A stretch of DNA of 64,000 nt from Cylindrodendrum hubeiense (taxonomy: Eukaryota > Ascomycota > Sordariomycetes > Hypocreales > Nectriaceae): NCBI GenBank assembly GCA_014621425.1, contig JAANBB010000012.1:124001-188000 (forward strand), in the 5' to 3' direction. The notes below the pieces were generated by a model. It did no database searches and was not told the DNA's origin. It was given only the letters and a program-made list of their open reading frames with translations. Both the position numbers and the translations under genes were made by a program. Positions 1 through 14,556 of this stretch are shown piece after piece (within the stretch, counting starts at the first letter, position 1; each line of letters begins with the position of its first letter).

Positions 1-2818
<2,818 letters not shown>

Positions 2819-3972
2819 TTCATTGGAGGGTAGCCGTAGCCGTGCTTCTTGCAGATATTATTCAATCATATGTACATATGGGAAATGAAGAAGTTTTAGA
2901 TGGAGCAATGTTCTCTGTCTGTTTCGAGTTATCTTAAAAAGTGAGGAACATTGAAGAGCGCCGCAGTGAATGAGTAATTTTAGCAATGCGTCTGATGATG
3001 AATACGTAGATGCCGGGCCATCCGTTGACCAGCGAACAGGGGCAGTGATTTTTATCTCAACTCTCTGGCTAATGGCGCGATCTAGTGGGACACGGCAAGC
3101 ATAAGCCATATTGGCTTTGTGCCTTCATAGTCAAGCTAGTCTCCTTGTTAACCCGTTAGTACGGAGTATACTGCATGCTGGATAGGCTCAATTCATCATT
3201 TCAATGGCGGTTGGTGGTTAACGATGTATCTACAGCCAATCCGGATGCGGGAGAGGGTACTGCGTGGATGTCGGGATTGCGCTGTGCGCCAAGTCACTGC
3301 ACCTTTGGCAATGCTGTTAACTGAAGTGGCGGATAAAACGGTCGAGCTCAAGCACTGTCAGCTTGCCATGTTTTAAATGATGATGCAAAGTGGAGAAGAT
3401 CGAGGTGGCGCCGCACGGGATGAGTTGTTTAAAAACAGGATCGCCATGATAGATCGGAGGTCGATTGATTGACGAAGGAACATGCGACACGAAAACACGA
3501 AGCTACAACTCAGGTTTCGATCGAATCGATCAAGTCAATACGCTGCTACACACCTGCGGACACTTTGTCCTCCCAATTTAGCTGACCAACTTCTCGCGGC
3601 AAATAACGAAGAACGAGTTTTTCTTCATTGTGCGGAGTACTTGCTATTACTTTAAATACACCTCGAATCGCGCCATGAATCGCATTTTCTTCACTTCCGT
3701 ACAGAGGAACATCGGACAATCTGAGTCTGGTGTGTATGGCGGAAGTCCCGGACCCCAACAAAGCTTGGGGCTGAAGCGGGCGAGCAGGGGTCTTGGTTGC
3801 CGCTAGAAAATCTGCGCCTCATCCGTCTGACATGTTCCGCTGCATTTAGGCAACACTGCCGCATTAACGATGACCGTGAATATGGATCCTGCACACGTAC
3901 GTGCTTGACATATATATATAAACGCAGTGGCGTCTCAACACTAGCTCATCGTCCCTGCGCACATACGCAATC
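2819..3972. other. intergenic, GH53 3' flank and HET promoter
   Basis: No gene recognised. Small open frames on both strands lack domains and have unnatural composition. The last part is the 5' region of the HET gene and carries a TATA-like run. Confidence 0.55.
3911..3922 (+). promoter_or_regulatory. TATA-like element of the HET gene
   Basis: A run of alternating TA ending in AAA lies about 50-60 bases before the ATG at 3973. That is a plausible position for a TATA box in a fungal gene with a short leader. Assigned from sequence and position only. Confidence 0.4.
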
Positions 3973-6439
3973 ATGGCTTCGGAAACGACACCGCAAGAGC
4001 AGCTTGTCTCAGTCAATGACTCGCCCAACAATGAGGGGTCACACAATGAAGAGCCACGCAATGAAGAGCCACGCAATGAAGGGCCCGCACTGCTGACCGT
4101 GGACAACGCCACGCTCTGCTCCTTTTGCCATGACATGTGCACCAAGCCTCCACCTACTGGAACACCCTACCACTTGCGACCGCTCCCCGATCTCCTCAAA
4201 GCCGCTAGCTTCTGCGACTATTGCGCGTTGTGGGTACGCTCCCTCGAAGCTTCAGCAAGCGGCCTCGTCGAGGATGGCCAAGAGGCTGCCCTACGGACTC
4301 ATCCGCTCCTGCAGGGACAATTTGAGCCTGAAGAAGTAGAGTTGCATTATCTTAGCATACACGATTGGATAGGGGGAGCAATCGAGCAGCGCATCGCTTG
4401 GCCGTCCATGGGAACGATCTGGGCCACGCTCGATCTAGTCCCGGCCAGTGGTAAGTTCAACTCAACTTATACAGCGCACATAGGCTCTAGTGGAACTGAC
4501 AAGGGCAAATGCAGACTCATCAATAATCAACCTCAAATCTCTGGCGCCCTCCGACCAGTCAGACGTGGTTTGGAATGGTATCAAGTACTGGATCACCGAG
4601 TGTGCGTCTAATCACACCAACTGCGACGTCCAGAGAAACACAACATGGAAACCAACTCGGTTGCTGCATCTGGGTTCCCTCTCAAGCCCTATGGAAATTC
4701 GACTGGTAGAGGGTAAAAGTCTTCCGGATGCTGCACAATATCTGACTCTAAGCCATTGCTGGGGCGATCTTCAACCACTGCAGTTGACCAGCCAGACTAT
4801 CCATGACTTCAAGTCTTCGCTTCCCATGGAGAGCCTGCCGAAGACCTTTCTCGATGCTTTTAACGTCACTCGAAGACTGGGCCACGAGTATATCTGGATC
4901 GACGCGCTCTGTATTGTCCAAGACGACCCAGAGGATTGGGCTTTGGAAACCGGCCGCATGGCATCCGTATACAGCAATTCCTTCCTCACCATTGCCGCTA
5001 CGGCCGCGGAAAATGCCAGCGAAGGCGTGTTCTACCCCAATGAGAAGCGTGACGTAAACTCTTGGCTTCCAGCTCGCATCCACCGCTCATGGGGCGGGCA
5101 GTTCTCGGGTGATTTCTACGTCTGCGACTACCGTGACTGGTGGATGAAGCTTGGAGACGCGCCCTTGAACCGCCGCGGCTGGGCATTCCAGGAGCGCATA
5201 CTCTCGCCGCGGGTCCTCCACCTTGGCCTCGAGCAGGTGGCGTTCGAATGCCCCTCCATGACTGCGTGCGAGCGGCTTCCTTATGGCAGCCTAAGTCGCA
5301 TCCATGGCGAGATTGGGGGTCCCGGGAGCAGTCTGACACGTTTTATCACTACACAGAAGGGCGACGGTGCACGCATTCCAACAATGATTGGTATTCTGGG
5401 TCAGTGGAACGAGCTTGTGCGAAACTACGCGCACGGCCAGTTTGCTGTCGAGACGGATAAGATGGTCGCTCTTAGTGGGATTGTGGATTCGTTCAAGAGT
5501 CCGGTCGCTCGATCTCTGCATCCTAAGAAGCCAGAGACACTGAAGCCTGATGCCGTTTCCGATGAGGAAAAGAAAGAGAAAGAGAAGATACACCCTGGAG
5601 ATGACGCTTCCGAAGATGCAAAGAACGAGAAATCGGACAGCGACGAAGTCCCAGACGAGTCGTCAGCACAGAACCTTTTTGTAGGCGGCCTCTGGAGACC
5701 CGACATGGAGATGCAACTTGCCTGGCGAGCAACATCAAAGGTCCAGACCCAACAACTGAGCGGAATTGCGCCTCCCGGGTTTGGGACAAGACCGGAAACA
5801 TACATTGCTCCGACTTGGTCATGGTGCTCACTCAACAATGCGCGCGTGGAGCCACAACAATCGAATCCAGTTGACCTACCCTTCACTAAAGTGCTCGAGG
5901 TAAAGATAAATCCCATATCTCGGCTAGATATCTCTGCAGAGGACAGTGGTCTCAAGTACTGCTGCGCTCCCGAATCATTCATCCGCCTCCAGTGCTCGTT
6001 GGTCCCTCTTGCTGGATATGACAATGACAACTCCCTGGCCCTACCTGACTTTGAAGGGGTTGGAGGACCTAAGGAAATCAACAGCAAGAACTACTGGGAT
6101 GCTGCATTTGATGAAGAGGCAACCAAAGCTGAAATGCCGTGCCTTGTCCCGACCTTTGTTGAGATGAATCGAGTCAGCAGAGCAGTCCATGGTCTCATTC
6201 TCGACTTGCATTTTAACCAAGAGACTGAAGAGCGATTCTACACCCGGTTGGGGTCTTTTGTACTAGAGGATGCAGATGATAAAAAGGCACTGTGGGATGC
6301 GATAGAGAAGTTTGATTTGATCAGCCCTGGGACCAATTCTGGTGCTCTTCGCTGCGACGGGATCCAAAGGCCTGCGGAGGACGGGTGGAATTACGCGAAG
6401 AAGGACGGGGTCTTGCAGCGTGTCATCTGTATCAAGTGA
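3973..6439 (+). CDS. HET-domain (heterokaryon incompatibility) protein
   Basis: Probable allorecognition or cell-death protein of the HET family. Exon 1 is 3973-4450 and exon 2 is 4515-6439, giving 800 residues. The 64-nt intron starts GTAAGT, has CTGAC near its end and finishes GCAG; joining restores frame as ...VPAS-DSSIINLKS. The HET domain starts at about residue 235 with YLTLSHCWG, continues through FLDAFNVTRRLG and YIWIDALCIVQDDPEDW, and ends near NRRGWAFQERILSPR. An N-terminal Cys-rich stretch (CSFCHDMC, FCDYC) may bind metal; this is inference. A charged, Lys/Glu-rich low-complexity segment lies after the HET domain. It is transcribed toward the siderophore transporter. Confidence 0.93.
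4041..4085 (+). repeat. three 15-bp tandem units in HET exon 1
   Basis: Three near-identical 15-bp units run back to back, encoding a five-residue NEEPR-like repeat in the N-terminal tail. The units differ by one to two bases, so the array is recent and may vary in length between strains. Confidence 0.85.
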
Positions 6440-6787
6440 GAATGGCTCAATATGCAACATGGTTATTATTTCCAATACATGCTATGCTATTGCTTCGATC
6501 CGATGGAAAATCATCAGTGGGTTATGATGGTGAAATGTGTGCGATGCAATATAAAAATCAAATGCCCCGAATGAAGATATTGGTAAGGTTTCCCGTTGTC
6601 TGCCAGATGCGACAGTGGTCCACCGTGAATCAATAACCGAGGCAAAAACAAGTCATGCAAACAAGAGAGTAAAACTCATCTGGGGCTTCTAGCTGTTGCT
6701 TTCTGTCGCCCGGAATTGCAAAGTCTATATGCTCATAAACACATCTATGTCTAGTTCAGGTCGCGCGACTGCGATTAAGAGTAGATT
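6440..6787. other. convergent 3' spacer
   Basis: Short gap between two convergent genes (HET on plus, MFS transporter on minus). Should hold both 3' ends. No feature stands out. Confidence 0.6.
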
Positions 6788-8578
6788 TTAGTTCTCGGTC
6801 TCGGCCTCTGGCTGGACTTGCTCCTCCGATAGTCGCGGATTCCGCAGTGCCAGGGCGAAACCAATCATCGGAATACAAAGACACATGCCTGCGATGCAGA
6901 GAATCTGTTGGACATGCGAGTAGCTGGCGATGATGGCGTCTCGAATTTCTCCTCCGACAGGATAATGGGGTACAACAGAAAAGGGCGAGTCGTAGATGGC
7001 CTGCGCCAATGTCTCGTTGGGTTGAAATGCGAGGTTTGCCTGCAACGTGCCGTACAGAGTTTGGGTCCAGATGGCACCGGACAGGCAGGTTCCGAAGGCG
7101 CTTCCGACGTTGTAAAAGGATAGATAAAGACCAGTTAGGATGGCCATGTGCTCGCGCGAGGCAGACGCCTGGATAGACGCCTGAGTGGGATATGCAAACA
7201 GACCTCCGGCCACACCCAACAGGACTTGGGCGGCAATGAGGCCGTTTCTTGATGCTTCAGAAGCGCCGCCGGGATGCAGAATCAAAATGACAAAGGCCAG
7301 CATGAACAAACAAGTACCGCCGACGATGATGTACTTGAGGCGGCGTACTCTGTAAATAACCAGGCCAGCTGCGATGCCGCTGAGGACGCCGAAGAAGGAA
7401 AAGAATGATAGAATGCGGGTAGCACTCTCGACGGAAAAGTCAAATGCAACGACGAGAACAGTGAATAGGTAGTTTCCCTGGGTGTACCACGCAAAGTTGA
7501 GCATGCTGCGGACCGCCAACGCAGACCAGACGCCTCGATCGCGCAGAAGATGGAATGGCACGAGGGGGTGTAACGCTCCGCGCTTTTCCCAGAGAATGAA
7601 GAGAGGGACGAGAATCAATCCCAGCGTTAGAGGAACAGTGATGGTCCAGTTACCCCAGTGGCTCACCTTGCCGCCGGCTGCCGTCAATGGTGCGAGGACC
7701 AGGGAGAATGCCGCGATGAGGGTGAAGAGGCCGACGATGTCCAGCTGATGAAAGAGATGCCAGTTGAACCATATGTTGTTGCGATGGTCGCGCGAGCCGA
7801 TTTCATTGTCCTCGAACTTTTGCGCACGGCGTTCCACAGTGTAGAGGAAGCTGAGAAGCGGCAGTGAGGCAATGGGGTAGATGATGGCCCACATGCCGAT
7901 GCCCCATCGCCATCCTACAGTTTCGAGGACGGCAGAGGTAATGTTTCCGCTGATCCAGGTGTTGATGAGAAAGGGAATCGCCGGGATGTAGCTAAAGAAG
8001 ACACGGGCTCGCATCGACGAGAAGTCGGCGATCAGCACCTCCATCAGCAAGACGATGCACGTGTACCCGGCCTGGTAAATGATGGACCCCGTGCAAAATG
8101 CCTCAACGGACTGGGCGCTGGCCTCGATGGCGATGCCGGCCGTGTAGAGGACGGTGGAGATGGCAATGACCTCGAAGCGGCCCAGGACGTCGGCGACCTT
8201 GGCGGCCGTGGGCTGGACGGCGACGGCGATGACGCTGCGGAAGACGTTGATGGTCGACAGGTACGAGTGCAGCGAGAAGCTCGACGTAGCGTAGGGCTGG
8301 TAGGCGGAGCGCACCTGGCTCTCGAGGCCGTAGGCGTAGCCCACGAGGAAGATGGCGACAAAGAGCCACACGCGGTCGGCCGTGGTGAAGCGGGCCGAGA
8401 TGGCCGCCATGCGCTCGACGCCTGATGAGCGTATCGACGGCTTCATGGTGGTTGTCATGGAGCTGCTGTCGGACGCGTCGCCCTGGTCGTCGGCCACCGC
8501 CGGTCGCCTCTTGACGGCGCCGGGCGCATCGGCGAAGCTGGCACCCAGAAGGGGCGCTCGTTCGTCACGACGATCCAT
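6788..8578 (-). CDS. siderophore-iron transporter, MFS (ARN/Sit/MirB type)
   Basis: Plasma- or vesicle-membrane importer of the siderophore:H+ symporter branch of the MFS. One exon, 596 residues from the ATG at 8578; the frame is open upstream to 8719, but the Met at 8578 starts the usual polar head (MDRRDERAPLLG). Family signatures are LFVAIFLVGYAYGLESQVRSAY-like text in the first helix, YSTSSFSLHS-like text after it (here YATSSFSLHSYLSTIN), VADVLGRFEV in the first loop, and GWRWGIGMWAII. About 12-14 hydrophobic helices can be counted. An ATCAGATAA element lies upstream, matching the consensus of iron-responsive GATA repressors (SreA/Urbs1), so iron repression is likely. The substrate cannot be told. 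No siderophore synthetase is in the window. Confidence 0.9.
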   Translation of the reverse strand: MDRRDERAPLLGASFADAPGAVKRRPAVADDQGDASDSSSMTTTMKPSIRSSGVERMAAISARFTTADRVWLFVAIFLVGYAYGLESQVRSAYQPYATSSFSLHSYLSTINVFRSVIAVAVQPTAAKVADVLGRFEVIAISTVLYTAGIAIEASAQSVEAFCTGSIIYQAGYTCIVLLMEVLIADFSSMRARVFFSYIPAIPFLINTWISGNITSAVLETVGWRWGIGMWAIIYPIASLPLLSFLYTVERRAQKFEDNEIGSRDHRNNIWFNWHLFHQLDIVGLFTLIAAFSLVLAPLTAAGGKVSHWGNWTITVPLTLGLILVPLFILWEKRGALHPLVPFHLLRDRGVWSALAVRSMLNFAWYTQGNYLFTVLVVAFDFSVESATRILSFFSFFGVLSGIAAGLVIYRVRRLKYIIVGGTCLFMLAFVILILHPGGASEASRNGLIAAQVLLGVAGGLFAYPTQASIQASASREHMAILTGLYLSFYNVGSAFGTCLSGAIWTQTLYGTLQANLAFQPNETLAQAIYDSPFSVVPHYPVGGEIRDAIIASYSHVQQILCIAGMCLCIPMIGFALALRNPRLSEEQVQPEAETEN

Positions 8579-9336
8579 GGCGAAGGGCTGCTGGGTTCTC
8601 GCGAGAGTGCGAAGGTTTGTATCGACAGCTGCTAGAGCATGCAGCTGCGGGATGGGTTGCACCCACGGCCTGATGGACGACTGCCTGCGAGCATTTGTCA
8701 GGCTGCAGCATCGGGTCACGCGCGGGAGCAGTCACACAGGGATGCCGTCTGTACGTACCGTGTACTTGGCCCGGTACGGGGATGCTAGCGATTCAGGAGG
8801 ATCAGATAAGATCACCAGCCCAATAGCGGCGGTTGTAGCCGGGACTAATGTCGCCGTTGTGGGGAGGGTGGATGCATCTCACTTCCGCATTACCCGCCTT
8901 GGACCGTCTCCCGAGCCATGGCTGGCCCGCTATCGGCCTGGAATGCCCAGCGGCAAGGATCGAGAATGCGGGAAATGCGGCCTGCGCATGCCTAATTGTA
9001 ATGCGTGTTCGGTCATTTGCCGGAATCACAGAAATTCCATCGTACAGAGTACAAGACAGGGGCCCGTCTAAGACATCCTGGCACCCGAGACGAATCGGCA
9101 TCTCCACTCGCCCAGCGGTGATCAGGGAGCCTATTTCTGGCGATTCGGATTCGGAATGGAGACTGCGAGAACACGTGGGAGTCCTCTATTAATCTGGTGT
9201 GCCCTTGATCGGTATTGAAGTTATAAACGTACGTTGCCAATGCATTTATTACATCCCTGCTGTCGTTCAAACTCTACCTCGCCAAGATGCGTCTGGTCTA
9301 AACCGAAAGAGTCGTGATAAAAAGGTACGCCCACTC
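8579..9336. other. 5' region of the transporter and 3' end of the AAA gene
   Basis: No gene. Holds the promoter of the siderophore-type transporter, including a GATA-type element at 8801-8809, and the 3' end of the AAA+ gene. Open frames here have no domain. Confidence 0.6.
8801..8809 (+). promoter_or_regulatory. candidate SreA-type iron GATA site
   Basis: ATCAGATAA, an exact match to the ATCWGATAA consensus of the fungal iron-regulating GATA factors. It lies about 225 bases upstream of the siderophore-transporter ATG. The match is seen directly; function is inferred from the target gene type. Confidence 0.6.
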
Positions 9337-12300
9337 TTAGTGATTACCAACAGGCCCCCGACCCCCTGGACCCTGTTGTCCCGGTCCGAAACCGCCCCCT
9401 CCACTTGGTGGAATAGCACCCTGCTGGAACTGACCAGACTCTTGCTGCCCGGATGCCACATACATATCCTGAATGCCCTGGTTGAACCAAGTAGGGCTGC
9501 GACGCGGCTGCTGCATGCCTTGGCCATCACCCTGTCCAAATCCAGACTGCGATCCCTGGAAGGAGCCGCCTGAAGCATTCGAGGTTGGATTGTTCCCTGC
9601 TTGAGTGGTGAAGTTCTGCCCCTGCATCGTCATCTGGGCTGGATCGCAATAGCTTGGCTTGGGTGCGACGATGTTCGGGTGGCTTCGAGACTGCTGCTGC
9701 TGCATTCCCCCGGTTGGCTGTTGCTGGAACCCTTGCTGCTGCTGGTAGGGTTGGTTCTGCTGGAAAGACTGGTTCTGCTGAAACCCTTGCGGCTGTTGGA
9801 AGCTTTGTGGTTGTTGGAAGCCCTGGTTTTGTTGGTAGCCTTGCGGTTGCTGATAATTTTGCTGTGGGTGGAATCCGCCTAGCTGCTGAGAGCCAGGCCG
9901 CGATGCGCGAGCAAACGCAGCTTTTCTGTCGACTCCCGAACCGCCTCCAACCATGCGGTCGTTCTGATCGGCCACCATCGCACGCAAGTTGGCCTCTTTG
10001 GCACGCCGCGCTGTGTTGGCACCGTAAATATCGTGCATATACTGGGTGAACTCGAGGTACGCGTTGCGGACTGTGTTGAAGTGGTTTACGCTGAGGTTCA
10101 CGACGGCGTCCGGCTTCAGGATAGTTTTGTGACTGCTGCCTTGGGCCTCGAATTCAGCCAGCGCCAGCGCAGTCTGGCACGCGTTGCGGATCTGGCGGCC
10201 GTTCCACCGCGCGAGCGGGTGTTTGGTGTAGTGTTCTGTCGCGAAGCCGCCGATTTCCATCTCCTCGATCTTGATCCGTCGGTTCCTGCGGGCGAAGCGT
10301 TCCTTGATCATTTCCAGGTTGAGTTTGAAGACCTCGACCGTTTTCTCTGGGTTCAGCTCCGGATAGTACAGACTAATATGAATACGTGACGTGAAAGCTT
10401 CATCAAAGTCGCCGACTCGGTTGGTCGTCAAGAACAGAATTCCGGCGTAGTATTCCAGCACACGGAGAAAGGCTACACGACCCCATCAGCATCTGTAACA
10501 AGTTAGAGAGCGTGAATGATTTCTCACCTGCTACCAGACCGTTTCGCTGAAAGTCCTCCTTAGTCCTCTCCGCGAGGAAGACGTCCGCTTCATCGAGCAG
10601 AAGAATGCATCCCCACTTGCTTGCTAGGGCGAAATTCGTCTCAAGGGTCTGCTCTACTTCTTTTGCTGTGGTACCAAGGTCACCTAAAATACCGGTCTAT
10701 GTTAGCAGCCGTCGGATGGGCGATGTGACGGGATGGGTGGCACATACCGCATGTGATTTGGAGGAGCGGTTTCTTAAACAACTCTGCTACGCCCTCTGTC
10801 CAAGATCCAATCAGCACAGGAAAAATACATGCAACCGAGTTTGCTGGTGATAGGTGATACAAACCTGCTGTAGACGTCTTCCCTACTCCTGGAGCGCCGT
10901 GTAGAAGCAAAATCAGGCCCTTTCCTGCAGTTGAAGTCAGCTATATATCCCAGAACAGTCCAAATTAAACCTTACCTTTCCCTTTAACAATGTCAACTTG
11001 CTCCGTTTGACCTCTCTTGGACGCTCTGTCCCGGAAATGTTGGGAAATGAGAGATATGATCATGTCCTTGTGTCCCTTCTCGAGAACAAGGCGGTCAAAG
11101 GCGGTGGTCGGTTCTTTCTCATCACTATCGTCGGCTTGTTTTCCTTCTTCTGCCTGAGTCTCTCTACTTGTTTGAGTGGATATGTCGGAAGGCTGAACAT
11201 CTGTTAGGAAGGCGAGATCTAACTGGGCTGAAGAGAAAATAAATAGTTAGCATACTGGGCAGCAATCATGGGTAGTGAAGGAAATCTTGCCCCATTTCCG
11301 GCTGCGGAGGACGAATCCAAAAACCCGATACGACATGATGACCAACTCATCCTCAGTGATGGGTGAGTCGGTATGCCCGCTTAGTACCTCCTTTAAAAGT
11401 CGAGGGATAATAGCAACCGAAGGAGCATCTCGCAGAGGGGCAGTCGCCTTTGGAAGCAGGCTGTTGATATAATCGGCGCGCTGTTTCTCATCAACGTACG
11501 TGTCATTGTGGACAAAGGGCTCGTCCCGACAACAGGCGCCGCGACAGTCGCCTCCCGAACCTTCATCATCACTGTCATCTTCCTCGGGAGCCGGTAGATT
11601 GCTGACTACCACCCCCAGAACAGGCTTTTCGAGATGTTTACTTGGCTCATCTTCGAACGAAAAGGCTGTTTCGAAATCGATGACAACCTGGCTCTCGACT
11701 TCTTCACGCGTCTCTAGCGTCGGCCCGTCATAGTACATGTGCTTGACACCAGCGACCTTGAGAAATTTGGCCCCGCGACGAATGAGTTTCTGTCGGAATC
11801 CTTGATCATGATCTGTGTTTCCCTCGACTTTCTTCCATTCTGCGTCGGCGGGGTCGGCTCGACTCTGACGATAGAACCGAAGTGGGTACACGTCGAGGGA
11901 TCTAATGTCTCTCTGGCCTTCGAACCTCTTGAAGTCGAAGTTCCGCGTCACCGGCCCCAAATTCTTCCCATCAAAGTCGACGTAGACGCAACTAATGCTA
12001 AATGCCGCTTTGGTGCGCTTCTTCCCCTGATCGGCGACGGCGTAGTACAAACTCTGCCAGGCGGGATAGGCGCGGTGCGCCGCGCTCGAAACCTGGACAA
12101 CCCGATAGGCCTGCTTACCATCACTGCCTATCACCTCCATTCCTGGACGGAAAAGGTGCCAAAGGTCGGAAAAGAAGACGGTGCGGCAGTCATCATGCTG
12201 CAAATAAGCTAGCTTGGGTGAGATGTTGGTGTCTATGAACTGAATCAGACATTTCAGGTGCTCAAGAGCTATCACCGACTTCGTTGCAGCGTCGGAAGCA

Positions 12301-13736
12301 TCCAAATAACTTGAAGAGGTTGACTGGTCAGAATCAACTGAACCCACTGAGGTATTGTCATCATCTGTTCTTGTTTCTTCCAACTCATCAATTCTTTTGG
12401 ACTCTTCGGGGTTTTCATTAGAGGTGTTCTCGCCTTCAGAAGACTGTTCCTCATCTGACTTTTCTCTTGTCGTGATCGTCGAGTTATTTGTAGACAGCCT
12501 TTCGTTGACGTCCTCTTGAGGTCTCAATGACGTGTCCTCGAACTTCTTCTCTAGTGCTGTGCACCATTTCCTTAACTCTTGTTCGGCGTACATCAGTGCT
12601 TTATAGGGCCGGATGAAGACAACTGTGTCTGTTCCAGCCGACACCACCTCCACATTCCTTGCCTTGAGGATCTTGGTAAAGATCATCCGGATTGCAATCG
12701 AGTGGATGCGGATTCTTTCAGGGAGCGGTGCTTGCCCAGAAACTATTGTAACTGCGGTTGACTTGCGAACCTGGGGTCTCAGTGCCTTCCGAGGGCGGCT
12801 CGAGCTGCCAAACCAATTCGTAACGCCTCTGAGGTCACTTTCGACGATAGGCTCTCCGACTAGGACATCAATGACGCGCGCAGCTTCTGTCGTCACACGA
12901 GCGAGTAGTCGAAATGTCAGCCAATCGACATGTGCAAACCTGGGTCGCGGAAAATTAAAACTAGGCGCTTCGTCTTTTTGGAGTTTTCGATCTCTGAAAT
13001 TCCCCTCAATATCCTGGTGAGCCTTCCATTTAGTGGTATTCTCTTCCCTCTGATGCTGTTCCTTGGCCTCTTTGATGTTGGCTCGCTTCCGCATCTCCAC
13101 TTCCTCGGCCAGGTATAACCGGTCCATTTCCCATTCGAATGATTTACGGAGACGGTCCCGGCGGCCGCCATAGTCGATAATGTGGTCGAATTGGTCCATA
13201 CCGCCATAATCGTCGTTGAAATCACCACTATCGCATTGATGAGAAGGGTCAAAGGGGTTCGGACGCCGGTAGCCGCCCCTGTCGTCCTCTATGTTCCAGT
13301 GGTAGTTCCACGGCCCGTTCATGGAGTGAGGTATTCTATGTTCAACGCCCATACGAAAAGGTGCCGGGGGCTTGTTAGTTGCCCACTCCTTTCGGTGCGT
13401 ATATAGACACTTTTCCATGCGTCGGTACTCTTCCATCTTATCCATCAACAGCGGACCCTGTGTGTCCCGGGTAGGTTCAGCTGGACCGAATGTAGCTTGA
13501 TGTTCGAGTTCAAGAATCTTCTTCTTCAGGGCCTGGACCTCATCAGCGAAACTGGCATTGCCAGCTTGGTGGAAATGCCCATATCCAGGCAAAGCGCCAT
13601 GCGGGCTGTGACTGGCCTGTCCATGATCCAAGTTTTCTGCTTGAACATTCGTCCATGGAGTCGGTGGACTGTCGCCGCCAGTAGTTTCGTCAAATATTTC
13701 AGGACCACCTGGTTTCATATCCACACTATCCGCCAT
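9337..13736 (-). CDS. large AAA+ ATPase with Q/N-rich C-terminal tail
   Basis: Fungal AAA+ ATPase of the family with a long N-terminal DUF7025-like region; cellular role unknown. Six exons: 13736-11291, 11227-10976, 10924-10865, 10795-10748, 10683-10528, 10472-9337, giving 1365 residues. Intron 1 is GC-AG; the others are GT-AG. The N-terminal half holds coiled, charged text; near residue 810 comes VFGFVLRSRKWAQLDLAFL, typical of the segment before the AAA core. Walker A GAPGVGKT lies at about 909-916, Walker B ILLLDEAD at about 961-968, and sensor ILFLTTNRV near 1000. The tail, about residues 1187-1248, is built from [GSP][FY]QQ[NPQ]Q units and looks prion-like. It shares an 820-bp divergent promoter with the STAND-like gene. 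Confidence 0.9.
9690..9888 (-). repeat. 18-bp-type tandem repeats encoding Q/N-rich tail
   Basis: Imperfect 15-18-bp units encode consecutive hexapeptides such as GFQQPQ, SFQQPQ, GFQQNQ, SFQQNQ and PYQQQQ. Expected to be length-variable between strains. Lies near the end of the AAA+ gene, after the ATPase core. Confidence 0.9.
11228..11290 (-). other. GC-AG intron 1 of the AAA+ gene
   Basis: A 63-nt intron beginning GCAAGA and ending CTTCAG, with CTAAC 23 nt from the 3' end. Only this choice joins RKW to AQLDLAFL, as expected for the family. The only GT donor nearby would leave a 28-nt intron, too short for splicing. Confidence 0.8.
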
Positions 13737-14556
13737 TATCTCTGCATTTAGTGTCGATTAAGCATGCATGAGTAAAAATCGTTCGGTTGTAGATAAGAGA
13801 GGAGCCAACGCTCCATATGCCAAATGAAGAGTGAAACAAGAAGCGCTTGACGAGGAGGAGATATTGATAAGACTACAGCAATACTTTGCGGTATCTAATC
13901 CTGGAACAATATGAAAAAGGGTTGAGTGGAAAATGGTGGATGTGCGGTGGATAAGCGGTGGATATCAACATGGTAGATTTCTTGTTTCCGAGCCTCGTCC
14001 CATGCAGCTGGCTGGCGCTGCAGCCCTGAAAAAGCCTCAAGTCAGGCTCGAGTAAGCGCCTGACCCCGCCCTCGCGGTCAGAAATCTCGTGGGACACTCA
14101 GCTGAGACTCTCGTAGATCCCAGCCGCATTTTCCCCGCTCCTGCGAGCCCCTGAATGGGGAGTTTTATTGCCCGCGGCTCAGTGTTCTACGGCGGTTACT
14201 TGGCTGCAATACAGGGTGGGCGGCGAACTGGGCAGATGACGAGGCATCAGTATCTGTACAGGGGCCTTAATCGTTTAATGATTGGCCATGCCCCTGTACC
14301 CTACCTCGCCATATGCAAGAGACGTGTATTTCACTGTCGCTTCGGGCGTGCACTGCCTCAAATATTTGGGGGCCGAATTGCGCGTGCACAGTTAGGCCAC
14401 AGCCTTATTCCCCACAGCCAAACGAAACGACGCTGCGATATACGTCAGTTATCCTCGGAATAGAGGAGACGGCGTAAAGTTAACGTCGAATAAACGACGA
14501 GCTTGTCGCTTTCTATCAAAAGAAGGCTTTCTCACAATTTTGCAGCGTTGCCTATC
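13737..14556. other. divergent promoter region
   Basis: An 820-bp gap between two genes transcribed away from each other: the AAA+ ATPase (minus) and the Goodbye/STAND-like protein (plus). A 102-codon open frame at 14155-14463 has no domain and is dismissed. Shared regulation is possible. Confidence 0.6.

Noticed and set aside
5425..6087. 220-codon frame antisense to the HET gene
   Set aside because: Shadow of the HET exon; no domain.
14155..14463. 102-codon frame in the divergent promoter
   Set aside because: No domain and no neighbouring exons; lies in the shared promoter.
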